Source of the DNA: Micromonospora sicca
Lineage (GTDB): Bacteria > Actinomycetota > Actinomycetes > Mycobacteriales > Micromonosporaceae
Direction: 5' to 3'
Assembly (NCBI RefSeq): GCF_003172935.1
Contig: NZ_QGKS01000242.1
Coordinates: 1 to 64,000, forward strand
DNA: 64,000 bases
Part shown: positions 16,355 through 24,827 of the stretch, in pieces
How the letters are laid out: every line of letters starts with the position of its first letter
Position numbering within the stretch: position 1 is the first letter of the stretch
The notes under the pieces: model-generated
Told to the model about the DNA's origin: nothing
Database searches by the model: none
What the model saw: the letters and a program-made list of their open reading frames with translations, nothing else
Translations under genes and position numbers: made by a program

Positions 16355-19300
16355 CCTGCCCGGTGTGTGGAACCGTCGCCGTACCCGGCGCCCGGTTCTG
16401 CCACAACTGCGGCGCGGCGCTGCCGGCCGCCGCCACCCTCCCCGCCGCCGAGCGGCGGGTGGTCACCGTGCTCTTCGGCGACCTCTCCGACTTCACCTCC
16501 TGGTCCGAGGACCTCGACCCGGAACGGGTCGGCGCGGTCACCGACCGGGTGCTCGCCGCGCTCGCCGGCGCGGTGAAGACCTTCGGCGGGCACGTCGACA
16601 AGCTCACCGGCGACGGGATCATGGCGGTCTTCGGCGCGCCGGTCGCCCACGAGGACGACGCCGAGCGCGCGGTCCGGGCCGCCCTGTCCATGCAGCGGGC
16701 GGTCCGCCGGGTGCTCGACGACGAGCGCGGCGGCGGCGCGCCCCTCGGCCTGCGGGTCGGCCTGAACACCGGCGACGTGATCGCCGGCATCCAGGCCGCG
16801 ATCGAATACACAGTCATCGGCGACACGGTGAACACCGCCGCCCGGCTCGCCGACGCCGCCGCCGTGGGCGCGGTCTACGCCGGCGCCCGTACCTCCGCCG
16901 CCACCCGGCACGTCGCCTCCTGGCGGGCGTTGCGCCCGCTGCGGCTCAAGGGCAAGCGCGAGCCGGTCGAGGCGTACGAGCTGCTGGGCCTGCTGGACGC
17001 GCCGGGCACCCGGTCCGGCCTCGGCGACGAGGCGCCCTTCGTGGGCCGGGAGACCGAGATCGGCCGGGTCGCCGGCCGGCTCGCCGAGGTGATCGACCGG
17101 GGTGACCCCCGAGTGCTGCTGATGACCGCCGAGGCGGGCATCGGCAAGTCCCGGTTCGCCGCCGAGGTGGAACGCCTCGCCGCCGGCTACGACGTCGGCG
17201 CCGGCCGGTACGCCGCGCACACCGGCGCCCGGGTGCTCTCCGTACGCTGCGCCGCCTTCGGCGAACGCCGCCGGCTCGCCCCCCTCGCCGACCTGGTCCG
17301 GGCGGCGGTCGGCCTGCCCAGCGACGCGGCCACCGCGCTCACCCGGCCGGCGGTGGAGGAGCGGCTGCGCCGACTCGCCCAGCGGCTCGGCCGGCTCCCC
17401 GGCGACCCGCCGCCGCTCGCCACCGACCAGTTGCTCGCCCTGCTCGGGTACGCCGAACTCCCCGCCGCCGCCGAGAACGGCGAGTGGAGCGCCGCCGCCC
17501 CGCCGCCGGACGCCGAGGCGGTGCCCAACGCGGTCGCCGGGCTGCTCAGCGGGCTCGCCGTCGAGGCGCCGCTGGTGATCGTGGTGGACGACCTGCACGA
17601 CGCCACCGCCGAGACCATCAAGGCGCTCGCGCTGACCCTCAACCGGCTCAGCGGCCCGGTGCTGGTGCTGCTGCTCGGCCGTCCCGAACTGGTGCGTACC
17701 GCCGGGGCGCTGACCCGGGTCGCGGACGCCGAGGTGCACGGGCTGCCCGCGCTGCGCGGCGCCGACGCGGCCCGGCTGCTGACCAGCTATCTCGGCGGCG
17801 GGAAGCTGTCGCAGAACGACGCCGACCGGCTGCTGGCGACCGCCCAGGGCAACCCGTTCTACCTGGCCGAGCTGGTCACCCTGCTGCGTGAGCGCGGTGC
17901 GCTGACCGCGGGCGCGGACGGCGGCTGGCGGCTGGTCCCCGGCTCGCTGGGCAGCCGGCTGCTCTCCCGGGACCTGGCCGCCGTGCTCGCCGCCCGCATC
18001 GACGCGCTGCCGGTGGACGCCCGCTCGGTGCTGCGGGACGCGGCGGTGGTCGGCGACACCGTGCCAGCCGGCGCCCTGGAGGCGCTTCGCGAGCAGCGCG
18101 CCGGGCGGGACGGCCGACCGGCGGCGGTGGTCGCGGTCGCGCTGGACCGGGCCGTGGAGGAGCTGCTGCAACGCCGCATGCTGCACCGCACCCGCACCGG
18201 GTACGCGTTCGCGACGCCGCTGATGCGGGAGGCCGCGTACGCCGGGGTGAGCAAGGCGGAGCTGGCCGAGCGGCACGCCGCGCTGGTCCGCTGGGCCGCG
18301 CCCGAGACCTCCGACGCCGACCCGGCCGGCGGCACGCCCGGCGGCTTCACCGACGCCGCCCGGGACGACTTCGTCGCCGAGCACGTCGAGCGGGCCGCCG
18401 CGCTCGCCGACGCGGTCAAGCTGCGCCCGGACGCGCCGGCCCGCGCGGTGGTCCCGCTCGGCGTCGCCGCGCTGGGCCGGGCCGCCCGCCGGTCGCTGCA
18501 CGCCGGGGAGCCGGCCCTCGCCGTCGAGTACGCCGAACGCGCCGCCGAGCTGGCCCGCGACGGCGTCCCGCCGGCCGACCGGGTGGTGCACGCGCGGGCC
18601 CTGCTCCAGGTCGGCCGCCCCGCCGACGCGCTCGCCTTCGCCGAGAAGATCGCCGCCAACGCCGGGGACGCGCCGACCCGGACCAGCGCGCTGCTCCTCG
18701 CCGGGCAGGCCCACCAGACCCTCGGCGACCAGGCCCGGGCGGAGTACTGCTGGCAGGAGGCGTTGCAGGTGGCCACCGCGGGCGAGCTGCCCACGCAGCG
18801 CGCCTCGGCGATGCGCCGGCTCGGGATGGCCGACTTCATCGCCGGCCGGCTGGGCCAGGCGAGCAGCCGGCTCGCCGCCTCCTACCAGGTCAGCCTCGCC
18901 GCCAAGGACCCGCGCGGGCAGGCCTGGTCGTTGCAGAACCTGGCCTGGGTGACCACCACCCGGGGCGACTTCGCCGGCACCGACGCGGTGCTCGGCCGGG
19001 CCGCCCGGCTCTTCGCCGAGCTGAGGGACCCGTACGGGCGGGCCTGGCTGCGCGGCACCACCGCGTTCGCCCGGCTGCTCGCCGGCCGGCTGCGGGAGGC
19101 GTGCCGGATGGCGCGGGTCTTCCTCCCGTTCGGCGAGCGGGTCGGCGAGGCGTGGGCGGTCGGTACGCTGCGCGCGGTCGAGGCGTACGCCACCGCCGAA
19201 CTGGGTGAGCTGGCCGAGGCGGACCGGGCGGCGCGGCAGGCGTACCGGGAGTTCGCCGAGGTCTCCGACGACTGGGGACAGGGCTTCGCCCTGGTCGTCC

Positions 19301-19923
19301 GGGCTGTGGTGGCGCGCGGGCTGGGCGAGCCGGAGCACGCGGCCGACCTGCTCACCGACGCGCACGCGTACGCCGAGCGGACGGCGCATCCGCTGCTCAC
19401 CGGGATGGCCGGCACGCTGCGCGGCTTCGTGGCGCTGGACATGGGTGACTGCGACACCGCCGAGCGGGAGGCCCGCGCGGTGCTGACCAGCGTCGAGCCG
19501 CACAACCCGCAGGCCCCCGCGCAGGTGGCGCCCCGGGTGCTGCTCGCGATGGCCCGGCTCGCCGCCGGTGACTCGGCGACCGCGGTGGGGCTGCTCGCCC
19601 CGGTCGCCACCACCGCCGCGAACAGCCCGTCGCTGCTCTTCTCCCGCCGGCAGACGATGGCCCGGTACGCCTCCGCGCTGCTCGCCCACGGCCAGCGGGA
19701 GCAGGCGCTGGACTGGGCGCAGCGGGCGGTGGTCGCCCCGGCGGAGGACGTCCGCAGCCAGGTGATCGCCGCGATGGTGCTGGCCGAGACCCTGGTCGCC
19801 TGCGGTCGCCCGGTCGAGGCGCTGGCCAGCGCCGACGAGGCGGTACGCCTGGCGTACTCCACCGAGCAGCGCAGCGAGCGCCCCGCCGCCGACGCCCTCC
19901 GGGCCCGCCTCGCCGCAGCCTGA
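16351..19923 (+). CDS. Zinc-ribbon adenylate/guanylate cyclase-AAA-TPR signalling protein
   Basis: 1190-aa multidomain protein. A zinc ribbon opens it (Cys3, Cys6, Cys17, Cys20). A class III nucleotide cyclase domain follows (about 30-215): metal aspartates in VTVLFGDLSDFTS and KLTGDGIMAVFG, and transition-state residues in YTVIGDTVNTAARL, so catalysis looks intact. Then come an AAA/STAND ATPase (Walker A TAEAGIGKSRF near 260; IVVVDDLHDATAET) and long helical TPR-like repeats to the end. Such proteins couple cAMP (or cGMP) production to NTP-driven sensing. GTG start overlaps the MBL stop. A cAMP-receptor gene (crp) is in the same window, suggesting, not proving, a link. Confidence 0.93.
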   Translation: MTCPVCGTVAVPGARFCHNCGAALPAAATLPAAERRVVTVLFGDLSDFTSWSEDLDPERVGAVTDRVLAALAGAVKTFGGHVDKLTGDGIMAVFGAPVAHEDDAERAVRAALSMQRAVRRVLDDERGGGAPLGLRVGLNTGDVIAGIQAAIEYTVIGDTVNTAARLADAAAVGAVYAGARTSAATRHVASWRALRPLRLKGKREPVEAYELLGLLDAPGTRSGLGDEAPFVGRETEIGRVAGRLAEVIDRGDPRVLLMTAEAGIGKSRFAAEVERLAAGYDVGAGRYAAHTGARVLSVRCAAFGERRRLAPLADLVRAAVGLPSDAATALTRPAVEERLRRLAQRLGRLPGDPPPLATDQLLALLGYAELPAAAENGEWSAAAPPPDAEAVPNAVAGLLSGLAVEAPLVIVVDDLHDATAETIKALALTLNRLSGPVLVLLLGRPELVRTAGALTRVADAEVHGLPALRGADAARLLTSYLGGGKLSQNDADRLLATAQGNPFYLAELVTLLRERGALTAGADGGWRLVPGSLGSRLLSRDLAAVLAARIDALPVDARSVLRDAAVVGDTVPAGALEALREQRAGRDGRPAAVVAVALDRAVEELLQRRMLHRTRTGYAFATPLMREAAYAGVSKAELAERHAALVRWAAPETSDADPAGGTPGGFTDAARDDFVAEHVERAAALADAVKLRPDAPARAVVPLGVAALGRAARRSLHAGEPALAVEYAERAAELARDGVPPADRVVHARALLQVGRPADALAFAEKIAANAGDAPTRTSALLLAGQAHQTLGDQARAEYCWQEALQVATAGELPTQRASAMRRLGMADFIAGRLGQASSRLAASYQVSLAAKDPRGQAWSLQNLAWVTTTRGDFAGTDAVLGRAARLFAELRDPYGRAWLRGTTAFARLLAGRLREACRMARVFLPFGERVGEAWAVGTLRAVEAYATAELGELAEADRAARQAYREFAEVSDDWGQGFALVVRAVVARGLGEPEHAADLLTDAHAYAERTAHPLLTGMAGTLRGFVALDMGDCDTAEREARAVLTSVEPHNPQAPAQVAPRVLLAMARLAAGDSATAVGLLAPVATTAANSPSLLFSRRQTMARYASALLAHGQREQALDWAQRAVVAPAEDVRSQVIAAMVLAETLVACGRPVEALASADEAVRLAYSTEQRSERPAADALRARLAAA

Positions 19924-20053
19924 CAGCTGCCGCCCGCTGCGGCGCCGGCCGCAGGATTGGCGGTTCCGGGGATGTGGGCGTCGGGGGTGGCGGCTAGCGT
20001 GTGTCTGATCGAGGGGGCCGTCCACGGTGGCGGTCGCGGGTTGGGGAGGACAG

Positions 20054-20578
20054 ATGAGGCTGCCGCGCTCCGGCGCCGGCTGGACGATGGCCGTCTTCGG
20101 CGTCCTCGCGTTGCTGCTGGGTGCGGTCGGGCTGATCTGGCCGGAGGCGCAGCTGCGGCTGCTCGGCTTCGAGGTGCCCGACACCCGCGCGCCCGGCGAC
20201 TACACCGGGACGTTCCTCACCGCGTCCTCGATGGCCTCGTTCAACATGGGCGTCTACTACCTGCTCGCCACGGCGACCGAGTGGCGGCCCTTCTACCGCT
20301 TCACGGTGGTCTTCCGGCTGGTCACGTTCACCGTCTTCAGCATCGCGGTGCTCTCCGACGTCGCCCCGGGCCGGTTCTTCGGGGTGGCCGCCTGGGAGGG
20401 GCTGGGCGCGGTCGCCACCGCGGTGGGCCTGTGGTGGGACGCCCGTCGCGCCGCGCCGACGGTGGGCGGCATCGATCCGGTTGAGCCGGCCGGCGCGGCC
20501 GACGGCGATGCCCGGGCCGGGTCCGCGCCGGCGGACGACGCCGCAGGTAGCGCGCCGGCGGCTGGTCCGGTCCACTGA
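20054..20578 (+). CDS. Four-TM integral membrane protein of unknown function
   Basis: 174 aa. Hydrophobic segments at about 10-30 (WTMAVFGVLALLLGAVGLIW), 55-75 (SMASFNMGVYYLLATA), 80-100 and 105-125 (GVAAWEGLGAVATAVGLWW), followed by an Ala/Asp/Gly-rich disordered cytosolic tail (about 130-174). No recognised family. ATG at 20054 with GGGGAGGA five bases upstream. It is 30 bp upstream of the kinase gene, which has its own promoter box. It may anchor or report to the kinase, but that is guesswork. Confidence 0.7.
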   Translation: MRLPRSGAGWTMAVFGVLALLLGAVGLIWPEAQLRLLGFEVPDTRAPGDYTGTFLTASSMASFNMGVYYLLATATEWRPFYRFTVVFRLVTFTVFSIAVLSDVAPGRFFGVAAWEGLGAVATAVGLWWDARRAAPTVGGIDPVEPAGAADGDARAGSAPADDAAGSAPAAGPVH

Positions 20579-20596
20579 GCCGACGGTGGAGACAGG

Positions 20597-20602
20597 TATT
20601 TT
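20597..20602 (+). promoter_or_regulatory. Leaderless-type -10 box of the kinase gene
   Basis: TATTTT, AT-only in an otherwise GC-rich gap, lies exactly six bases before the GTG start at 20609 and 18 bp after the stop of the upstream membrane-protein gene. No Shine-Dalgarno sequence is present. Confidence 0.55.
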
Positions 20603-20608
20603 CGAGCC

Positions 20609-22135
20609 GTGACCGACACCCCGCCCGGCGCCCGCCGGCTGCCCATCGTGCCCGGTCTGACCGATCTTGAGGTCTTCGCCCGGGGCGGCTACGCCACCGT
20701 CTACCGGGCCACCCAGATCTCGGTGGGGCGCGAGGTCGCGGTCAAGGTGGAGAACCGCACCCTGGACAGCGAGCGGGACCAGGCGCGCTTCCTGCGCGAG
20801 GCGCGGGCAGCGGGGAAGATGTCGTCGCACCCGCACGTGGTGGACCTCTTCGACGTCGGGGTCACCGTCGACCAGCACCCGTACCTGATCATGGAGCTCT
20901 GCGACGGGTCGTACGCGGAGCGGATGCGGAACTCGCCGCTGGGACCGGTGGAGGCCCGGGACCTCGGCGTCAAGATCGCCGACGCGCTCGCCCACTCGCA
21001 CGCGGCCGGGGTGCTGCACCGGGACGTCAAGCCCGCCAACATACTCTATTCGCACTTCAACCCGGCGGTGCTGGCCGACTTCGGGCTGGCGGTGCTGGCC
21101 GAGGTGCGGGACGCCTCGGTCACCCTGGAGGTGCTCACCCCGGCGTACGCGCCGCCGGAGATGTTCAGCCACAGCCCACCCTCGCCGGCGGTCGACGTGT
21201 ACGCGCTCTGCGCGACCCTGTACGCGGTGATGCACGGCCGGCCGCCGCGCTGGCAGTCCGAGCGCAATCCAAGCCTGGTGACCGTGCTGGAGATGTTCCA
21301 CCAGCCGATCCCCGGGCTGCCCGGCGTGCCGGAGGAACTGCTCGACGTACTGCGGGCCGGGATGGACAACGACCCGGGCTCGCGCCCGTCCGCCGTCGAG
21401 CTGCGCGGGCTGCTGGCCGCGCTTCCGCTCGATCCGGGCGCCGCGCCGGTCTCCGGTGCCCCGGTCTCCGGCATCCCGGTCAGCGGCGGCGCCGGCGGTC
21501 CGTACACCGTCGGCCGGACGGGGCAGCCGGCCCAGCGCCCGCCGACGGAGGACGCGCACCCGACGGTGCCGACGCCGGGGCGACGGTGGCGCCGGCGGTG
21601 GTTCCTCGGCGGCGCCGGCGTCCTCGCGCTGGGCGCCTCCGCGAGCGCCGGCGCGTGGCTCGCCGGGGGCGCGCCGGCCGCGTTGTCGCCGATGCCCGTC
21701 GCCACCGGGGTGAGCGTGTCGGGCGGCGGAGCGGACGTGCTGCCGGGCTGCCGGGTCGGCTCGTCCGGCGTGAACCTGCCGGCGGGTGCCCGCTGCCCGT
21801 CCGAGTTGGAGTGTTTCGGGCCGGTCCGGCTGCGCGCCGCCCGGGCGGAGGCGGCCCGGGTCCCCTGCGACGGCCGGCACACCTGGGAGACCTACGCCGA
21901 GGGGGAACTGCCGGACGCGCTGGTCGGGGCCGGGCACGCGGCGATCAGCGCCGACCCCCTCATCCGCGGCGTCTGCAACGCCCGCACGTTCCGGCTCACC
22001 AGCGGGATCCGGTACCAGGCCGGCTGGAACCTGGAGGTGCTGCCACCGGCCGGGTCCGACGGCGACCGCACCTACCGCTGCCTGGCCGGACGCGGCGTGG
22101 ACGCGTTGGCCGCGCCCACGCTCACCGGTCGCTGA
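20609..22135 (+). CDS. Receptor-type Ser/Thr protein kinase (PknB-like)
   Basis: 508-aa kinase. Cytosolic kinase domain (about 10-270): a Gly-rich loop ARGGYATVYRA, VAVKVENRT with the ATP-binding Lys, catalytic LHRDVKPANILY, LADFGLAVLAEV (DFG) and YAPPEMF (APE). A Gly/Pro/Thr-rich juxtamembrane linker and a basic stop (RRWRRR) precede one TM helix near 330-350. The external part (about 365-508) has six or more cysteines (for example LPGCRVG, ECFG, RVPCDGRHTWETYAEG, RGVCN) and resembles septum-formation-type sensor domains. GTG at 20609 has TATTTT six bases upstream, so it is probably leaderless. Its 3' end overlaps the convergent gene by 14 bp. Confidence 0.93.
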   Translation: MTDTPPGARRLPIVPGLTDLEVFARGGYATVYRATQISVGREVAVKVENRTLDSERDQARFLREARAAGKMSSHPHVVDLFDVGVTVDQHPYLIMELCDGSYAERMRNSPLGPVEARDLGVKIADALAHSHAAGVLHRDVKPANILYSHFNPAVLADFGLAVLAEVRDASVTLEVLTPAYAPPEMFSHSPPSPAVDVYALCATLYAVMHGRPPRWQSERNPSLVTVLEMFHQPIPGLPGVPEELLDVLRAGMDNDPGSRPSAVELRGLLAALPLDPGAAPVSGAPVSGIPVSGGAGGPYTVGRTGQPAQRPPTEDAHPTVPTPGRRWRRRWFLGGAGVLALGASASAGAWLAGGAPAALSPMPVATGVSVSGGGADVLPGCRVGSSGVNLPAGARCPSELECFGPVRLRAARAEAARVPCDGRHTWETYAEGELPDALVGAGHAAISADPLIRGVCNARTFRLTSGIRYQAGWNLEVLPPAGSDGDRTYRCLAGRGVDALAAPTLTGR

Positions 22136-22505
22136 CCCCGTTCACCGACCGGCTGTCCCGCACGGCGCGCGGGTCCAGCGCCTCCAGTGTGTCCGCGTCC
22201 AGTCCCCGGAGGTCGCGCACCGCGCGCGGGTCCAGCGCCTCCAGTGTGTCGGCATCAACCCCGTAACCGGCGGGGAGCGGCTGGCCGGGCGGCTGGTGGG
22301 AGGCCGCCGGCCTGGCGTCGCGGCTCTCCCGCGCCGCGGTCACGGCCACGCCCGCCGTCATCGCGAGCAGCACGAGAAGCAGCGACAGCACCACGGCCGG
22401 GATGCCCTCCGGGCGCCAGATCAGCATCGTCACCAGCAGGGCGACCGCGGCCAGCGTCGCGGCGGCAGCCCGGAAGCGCGCGTCGGGCTTGGGGAACAAC
22501 CTCAC
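22122..22505 (-). CDS. Small membrane protein with tandem 19-residue repeat
   Basis: 127 aa. Two TM helices close together (ATLAAVALLVTMLIW and GIPAVVLSLLLVLLAMTAGVAV) form a hairpin near residues 15-55. The cytosolic or external C-terminal part carries two almost identical copies of DADTLEALDPRAVRD (residues about 84-98 and 103-117). GTG start at 22505. No known family. It is convergent with the kinase gene and overlaps its last codons, so transcription of the two may interfere. The repeated acidic-Leu unit could be a short binding motif. Confidence 0.65.
   Translation of the reverse strand: MRLFPKPDARFRAAAATLAAVALLVTMLIWRPEGIPAVVLSLLLVLLAMTAGVAVTAARESRDARPAASHQPPGQPLPAGYGVDADTLEALDPRAVRDLRGLDADTLEALDPRAVRDSRSVNGVSDR
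22165..22250 (-). repeat. 57-bp tandem repeat inside the small membrane protein
   Basis: Two 29-nt blocks identical at 22165-22193 and 22222-22250, offset 57 nt, encode the DADTLEALDPRAVRD repeat. Identity at DNA level, including third positions, indicates a recent duplication. Confidence 0.85.
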
Positions 22506-22750
22506 CCGACAAGCATGGCGCAGGTCACTCGGCTGTCAAACGCGGGGCCGGGCCGCGCGGTCGGCGGTGGACCGTCCGGCGCTACACGGGAGCGACAACA
22601 GCGCCGATCATGAAAATTCCGTTACATCAATCGGCAATTTGTCGGTTCCATGGGCGTTTGAGGGGCGACATTCGTTGCCGCTGATCCCTAGAGTGACGAA
22701 GGTCGAGTTCTGCTCGACTGACCCCGTTCCCCCCACCGGAAGGCAGCCAC

Positions 22751-24541
22751 ATGCCACGTGCAATCCGGTCCCTTGCCGCAACAGGGATCGCCGGTATCGT
22801 GCTCGCCGGATCGGCGGTCGCACCCGCCATCGCGGCGCCGGCTCCGAGGCTCACACCCCAGCCGTCCACATCGGACCGGACCAGCCCCGTCGAGGCCCGC
22901 CGGGTCGACAGCGTGCTGAGCCCCAAGCTCGACTGGTACGCCTGCTACGGGTACGCGGAGTGCGCCACGGTCCGGCTACCGCTGGACTACGACCAGCCGA
23001 AGGGCGCCACCACCGAGGTGGCGGTGCTCCGGGTGAAGGCCCGCGACCAGCAGCACAGGATCGGGAGCCTCTTCCTCAACCCGGGCGGCCCGGGTGGCTC
23101 CGGCACCGACATCGCGCTCGCCGCGCCGTACTTCCTCGCCGACGACCTGCTCGACCGGTTCGACGTCGTCGGCGTCGACCCGCGCGGCGTCGCCGCCAGC
23201 GAGAACGTCAAATGCTTCCGGTCGGTCAAGGACCAGACCAGGGCGTACGCCGGCCTGAACGTCGCCTTCCCGTGGACGAAGGCCGAGGAGAAGGCGTACG
23301 TCGCGTCGTCGAAGGCGGTCGGGAAGGCCTGCTCGACCAGCGGCCGGCCACTGACCGGGGCGGCCTCCACCGCCGAGGTCGCCCGGGACATGGACGTGCT
23401 GCGCCGGGCGGTCGGCGACAAGAAGCTCACCTACCTGGGCTTCAGCTACGGCACCGCGCTCGGCCAGTACTACGCCAACATGTTCCCGGACCGGGTCCGC
23501 GCCCTGGTGGTCGACGGCGTGCTCAACCCGAACGCCTGGATCGGCCAGGGCAAGGCCCGCAACCTGCTCCAGGAGACCCGGCTGCGCAGCGCCGACGGCG
23601 CCTACCACGCGCTGCACGAGATCCTGGTGCGCTGCGCGAAGGCCGGCGAGGACAGGTGCTCGTTGGCGTCCGGTGACCCGGTCGCCTCGTACGAGCTGGT
23701 GGCGCAGCGGCTGCGCAAGAAGACCCTGGTGGTCGACGACCCGGACCTGGGCCGGTTCACCGTCAGCTACGCCGACTTCGTCGGCGCCACCCTCGGCGCG
23801 CTCTACTCGCCGTACGGCTGGCAGGACGTCGTCAGCCTCACCGAGCAGCTGCTGGTGCTGACCGACCCGGCCGCCGCCACGGCCACCCGGGCGCAGGCCC
23901 GCACCGCCGTCGCACAGCGCGCCGTGACGGCCCGCCAGCAGCGCGGCTACGACTTTCCGTACGACAACGGCCTCGAGACCTTCCTGACCGTCGACTGCAC
24001 CGACGCGTACCACCCGAAGGACGCGGCGGCCTGGCCGGCGCTGTCCGCCAAGGAGGACAAGCGGGCGCCGTACTTCGGTCGGGCCTGGGCCTGGGGCACC
24101 GCGCCCTGCGCCCGCAATACCTGGACGGTGCGGGACGAGGACGCCTACACCGGGCCGTTCAACAAGCGGACCAGCGCCCCGGTGCTGGTGGTCGGCAACT
24201 ACTGGGACCCGGCGACCAACTACCAGGGGGCGGTCGGCTCGGCCGCGCTGCTGCCGAACAGCCGGCTGCTCAGCAGCGACAGCTGGGGGCACACCGCGTA
24301 CGGCACGTCGGCCTGCGTGACCGGCGCGGTCGACGCGTACCTGCTGACGGTGGCGCTGCCGGCCAAGGGCACGCTCTGCACCGGTGACGCCCAGCCGTTC
24401 GTGGAGGCGCCGGAGGCGGCCCGGGCGGAGGCGTCGAAGAGCAGCCTCGCCCGCCAGGGCGAGCCGGGCCGGGGCGAGCCCAAGCGGCTCCCGCCGGTGG
24501 TGGCGCCGCTGCCGGTGGTCGGCGCGCTGACCGTCCGCTGA
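22751..24541 (+). CDS. Secreted alpha/beta-hydrolase, TAP-like tripeptidyl aminopeptidase family
   Basis: 596 aa with a Sec signal peptide (residues 1-29: SLAATGIAGIVLAGSAVAPAIA then AAPAP). The alpha/beta-hydrolase core shows the oxyanion loop LFLNPGGPGGSG, FDVVGVDPRGVAASE and nucleophile Ser232 in LGFSYGTALG. The C-terminal TAP-like domain supplies the remaining catalytic residues: NYWDPATNYQGA and SDSWGHTAYG (His). Family members (SlpD/E, Tap) remove N-terminal tripeptides from secreted proteins. The tail is Pro-rich. ATG at 22751 with GGAAGG seven bases upstream. A 17-bp-stem terminator follows 7 bp after the stop. Confidence 0.92.
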   Translation: MPRAIRSLAATGIAGIVLAGSAVAPAIAAPAPRLTPQPSTSDRTSPVEARRVDSVLSPKLDWYACYGYAECATVRLPLDYDQPKGATTEVAVLRVKARDQQHRIGSLFLNPGGPGGSGTDIALAAPYFLADDLLDRFDVVGVDPRGVAASENVKCFRSVKDQTRAYAGLNVAFPWTKAEEKAYVASSKAVGKACSTSGRPLTGAASTAEVARDMDVLRRAVGDKKLTYLGFSYGTALGQYYANMFPDRVRALVVDGVLNPNAWIGQGKARNLLQETRLRSADGAYHALHEILVRCAKAGEDRCSLASGDPVASYELVAQRLRKKTLVVDDPDLGRFTVSYADFVGATLGALYSPYGWQDVVSLTEQLLVLTDPAAATATRAQARTAVAQRAVTARQQRGYDFPYDNGLETFLTVDCTDAYHPKDAAAWPALSAKEDKRAPYFGRAWAWGTAPCARNTWTVRDEDAYTGPFNKRTSAPVLVVGNYWDPATNYQGAVGSAALLPNSRLLSSDSWGHTAYGTSACVTGAVDAYLLTVALPAKGTLCTGDAQPFVEAPEAARAEASKSSLARQGEPGRGEPKRLPPVVAPLPVVGALTVR

Positions 24542-24548
24542 CGGGACC

Positions 24549-24588
24549 CCGGGGTACGGCGGGCGATCGGGCGCCCGCCGTACCCCGG
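24549..24588 (+). terminator. Strong hairpin terminator after the TAP-like hydrolase
   Basis: Perfect 17-bp stem, arms 24549-24565 and 24572-24588, with a six-base loop ATCGGG. It starts 7 bp after the stop codon. A nearly identical hairpin follows the GH25 gene at 26085-26126. Confidence 0.85.
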
Positions 24589-24827
24589 CCCCTTCCCGGA
24601 CGGGCCGCGCCTCTTCCGCGTGGCCTCCTCGCCGGATACCGGCCCGGACCGGCGAGCAACCCTGAGCCGTCCGGGACACCGCGCAGGCACTTCGTCGGGT
24701 TAAAGTACGACCGCATCCCGCTGCGGCCGATCCTCTCGGCCGAATGCGATGCGTGTCCTGACGCCGTGATCCGCCATTCGCGAACGGCGGTCGTCGACTT
24801 CCCGATCAAGGAGATTCGCGACCTATC

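Noticed and set aside
16231..20184. Very long minus-strand open frame (1317 codons) opposite the cyclase gene
   Set aside because: Composition is Gly/Arg/Gln-rich without domains and its codon bias is the mirror of the plus-strand cyclase gene, which has clear catalytic motifs. It is a GC-driven antisense frame.
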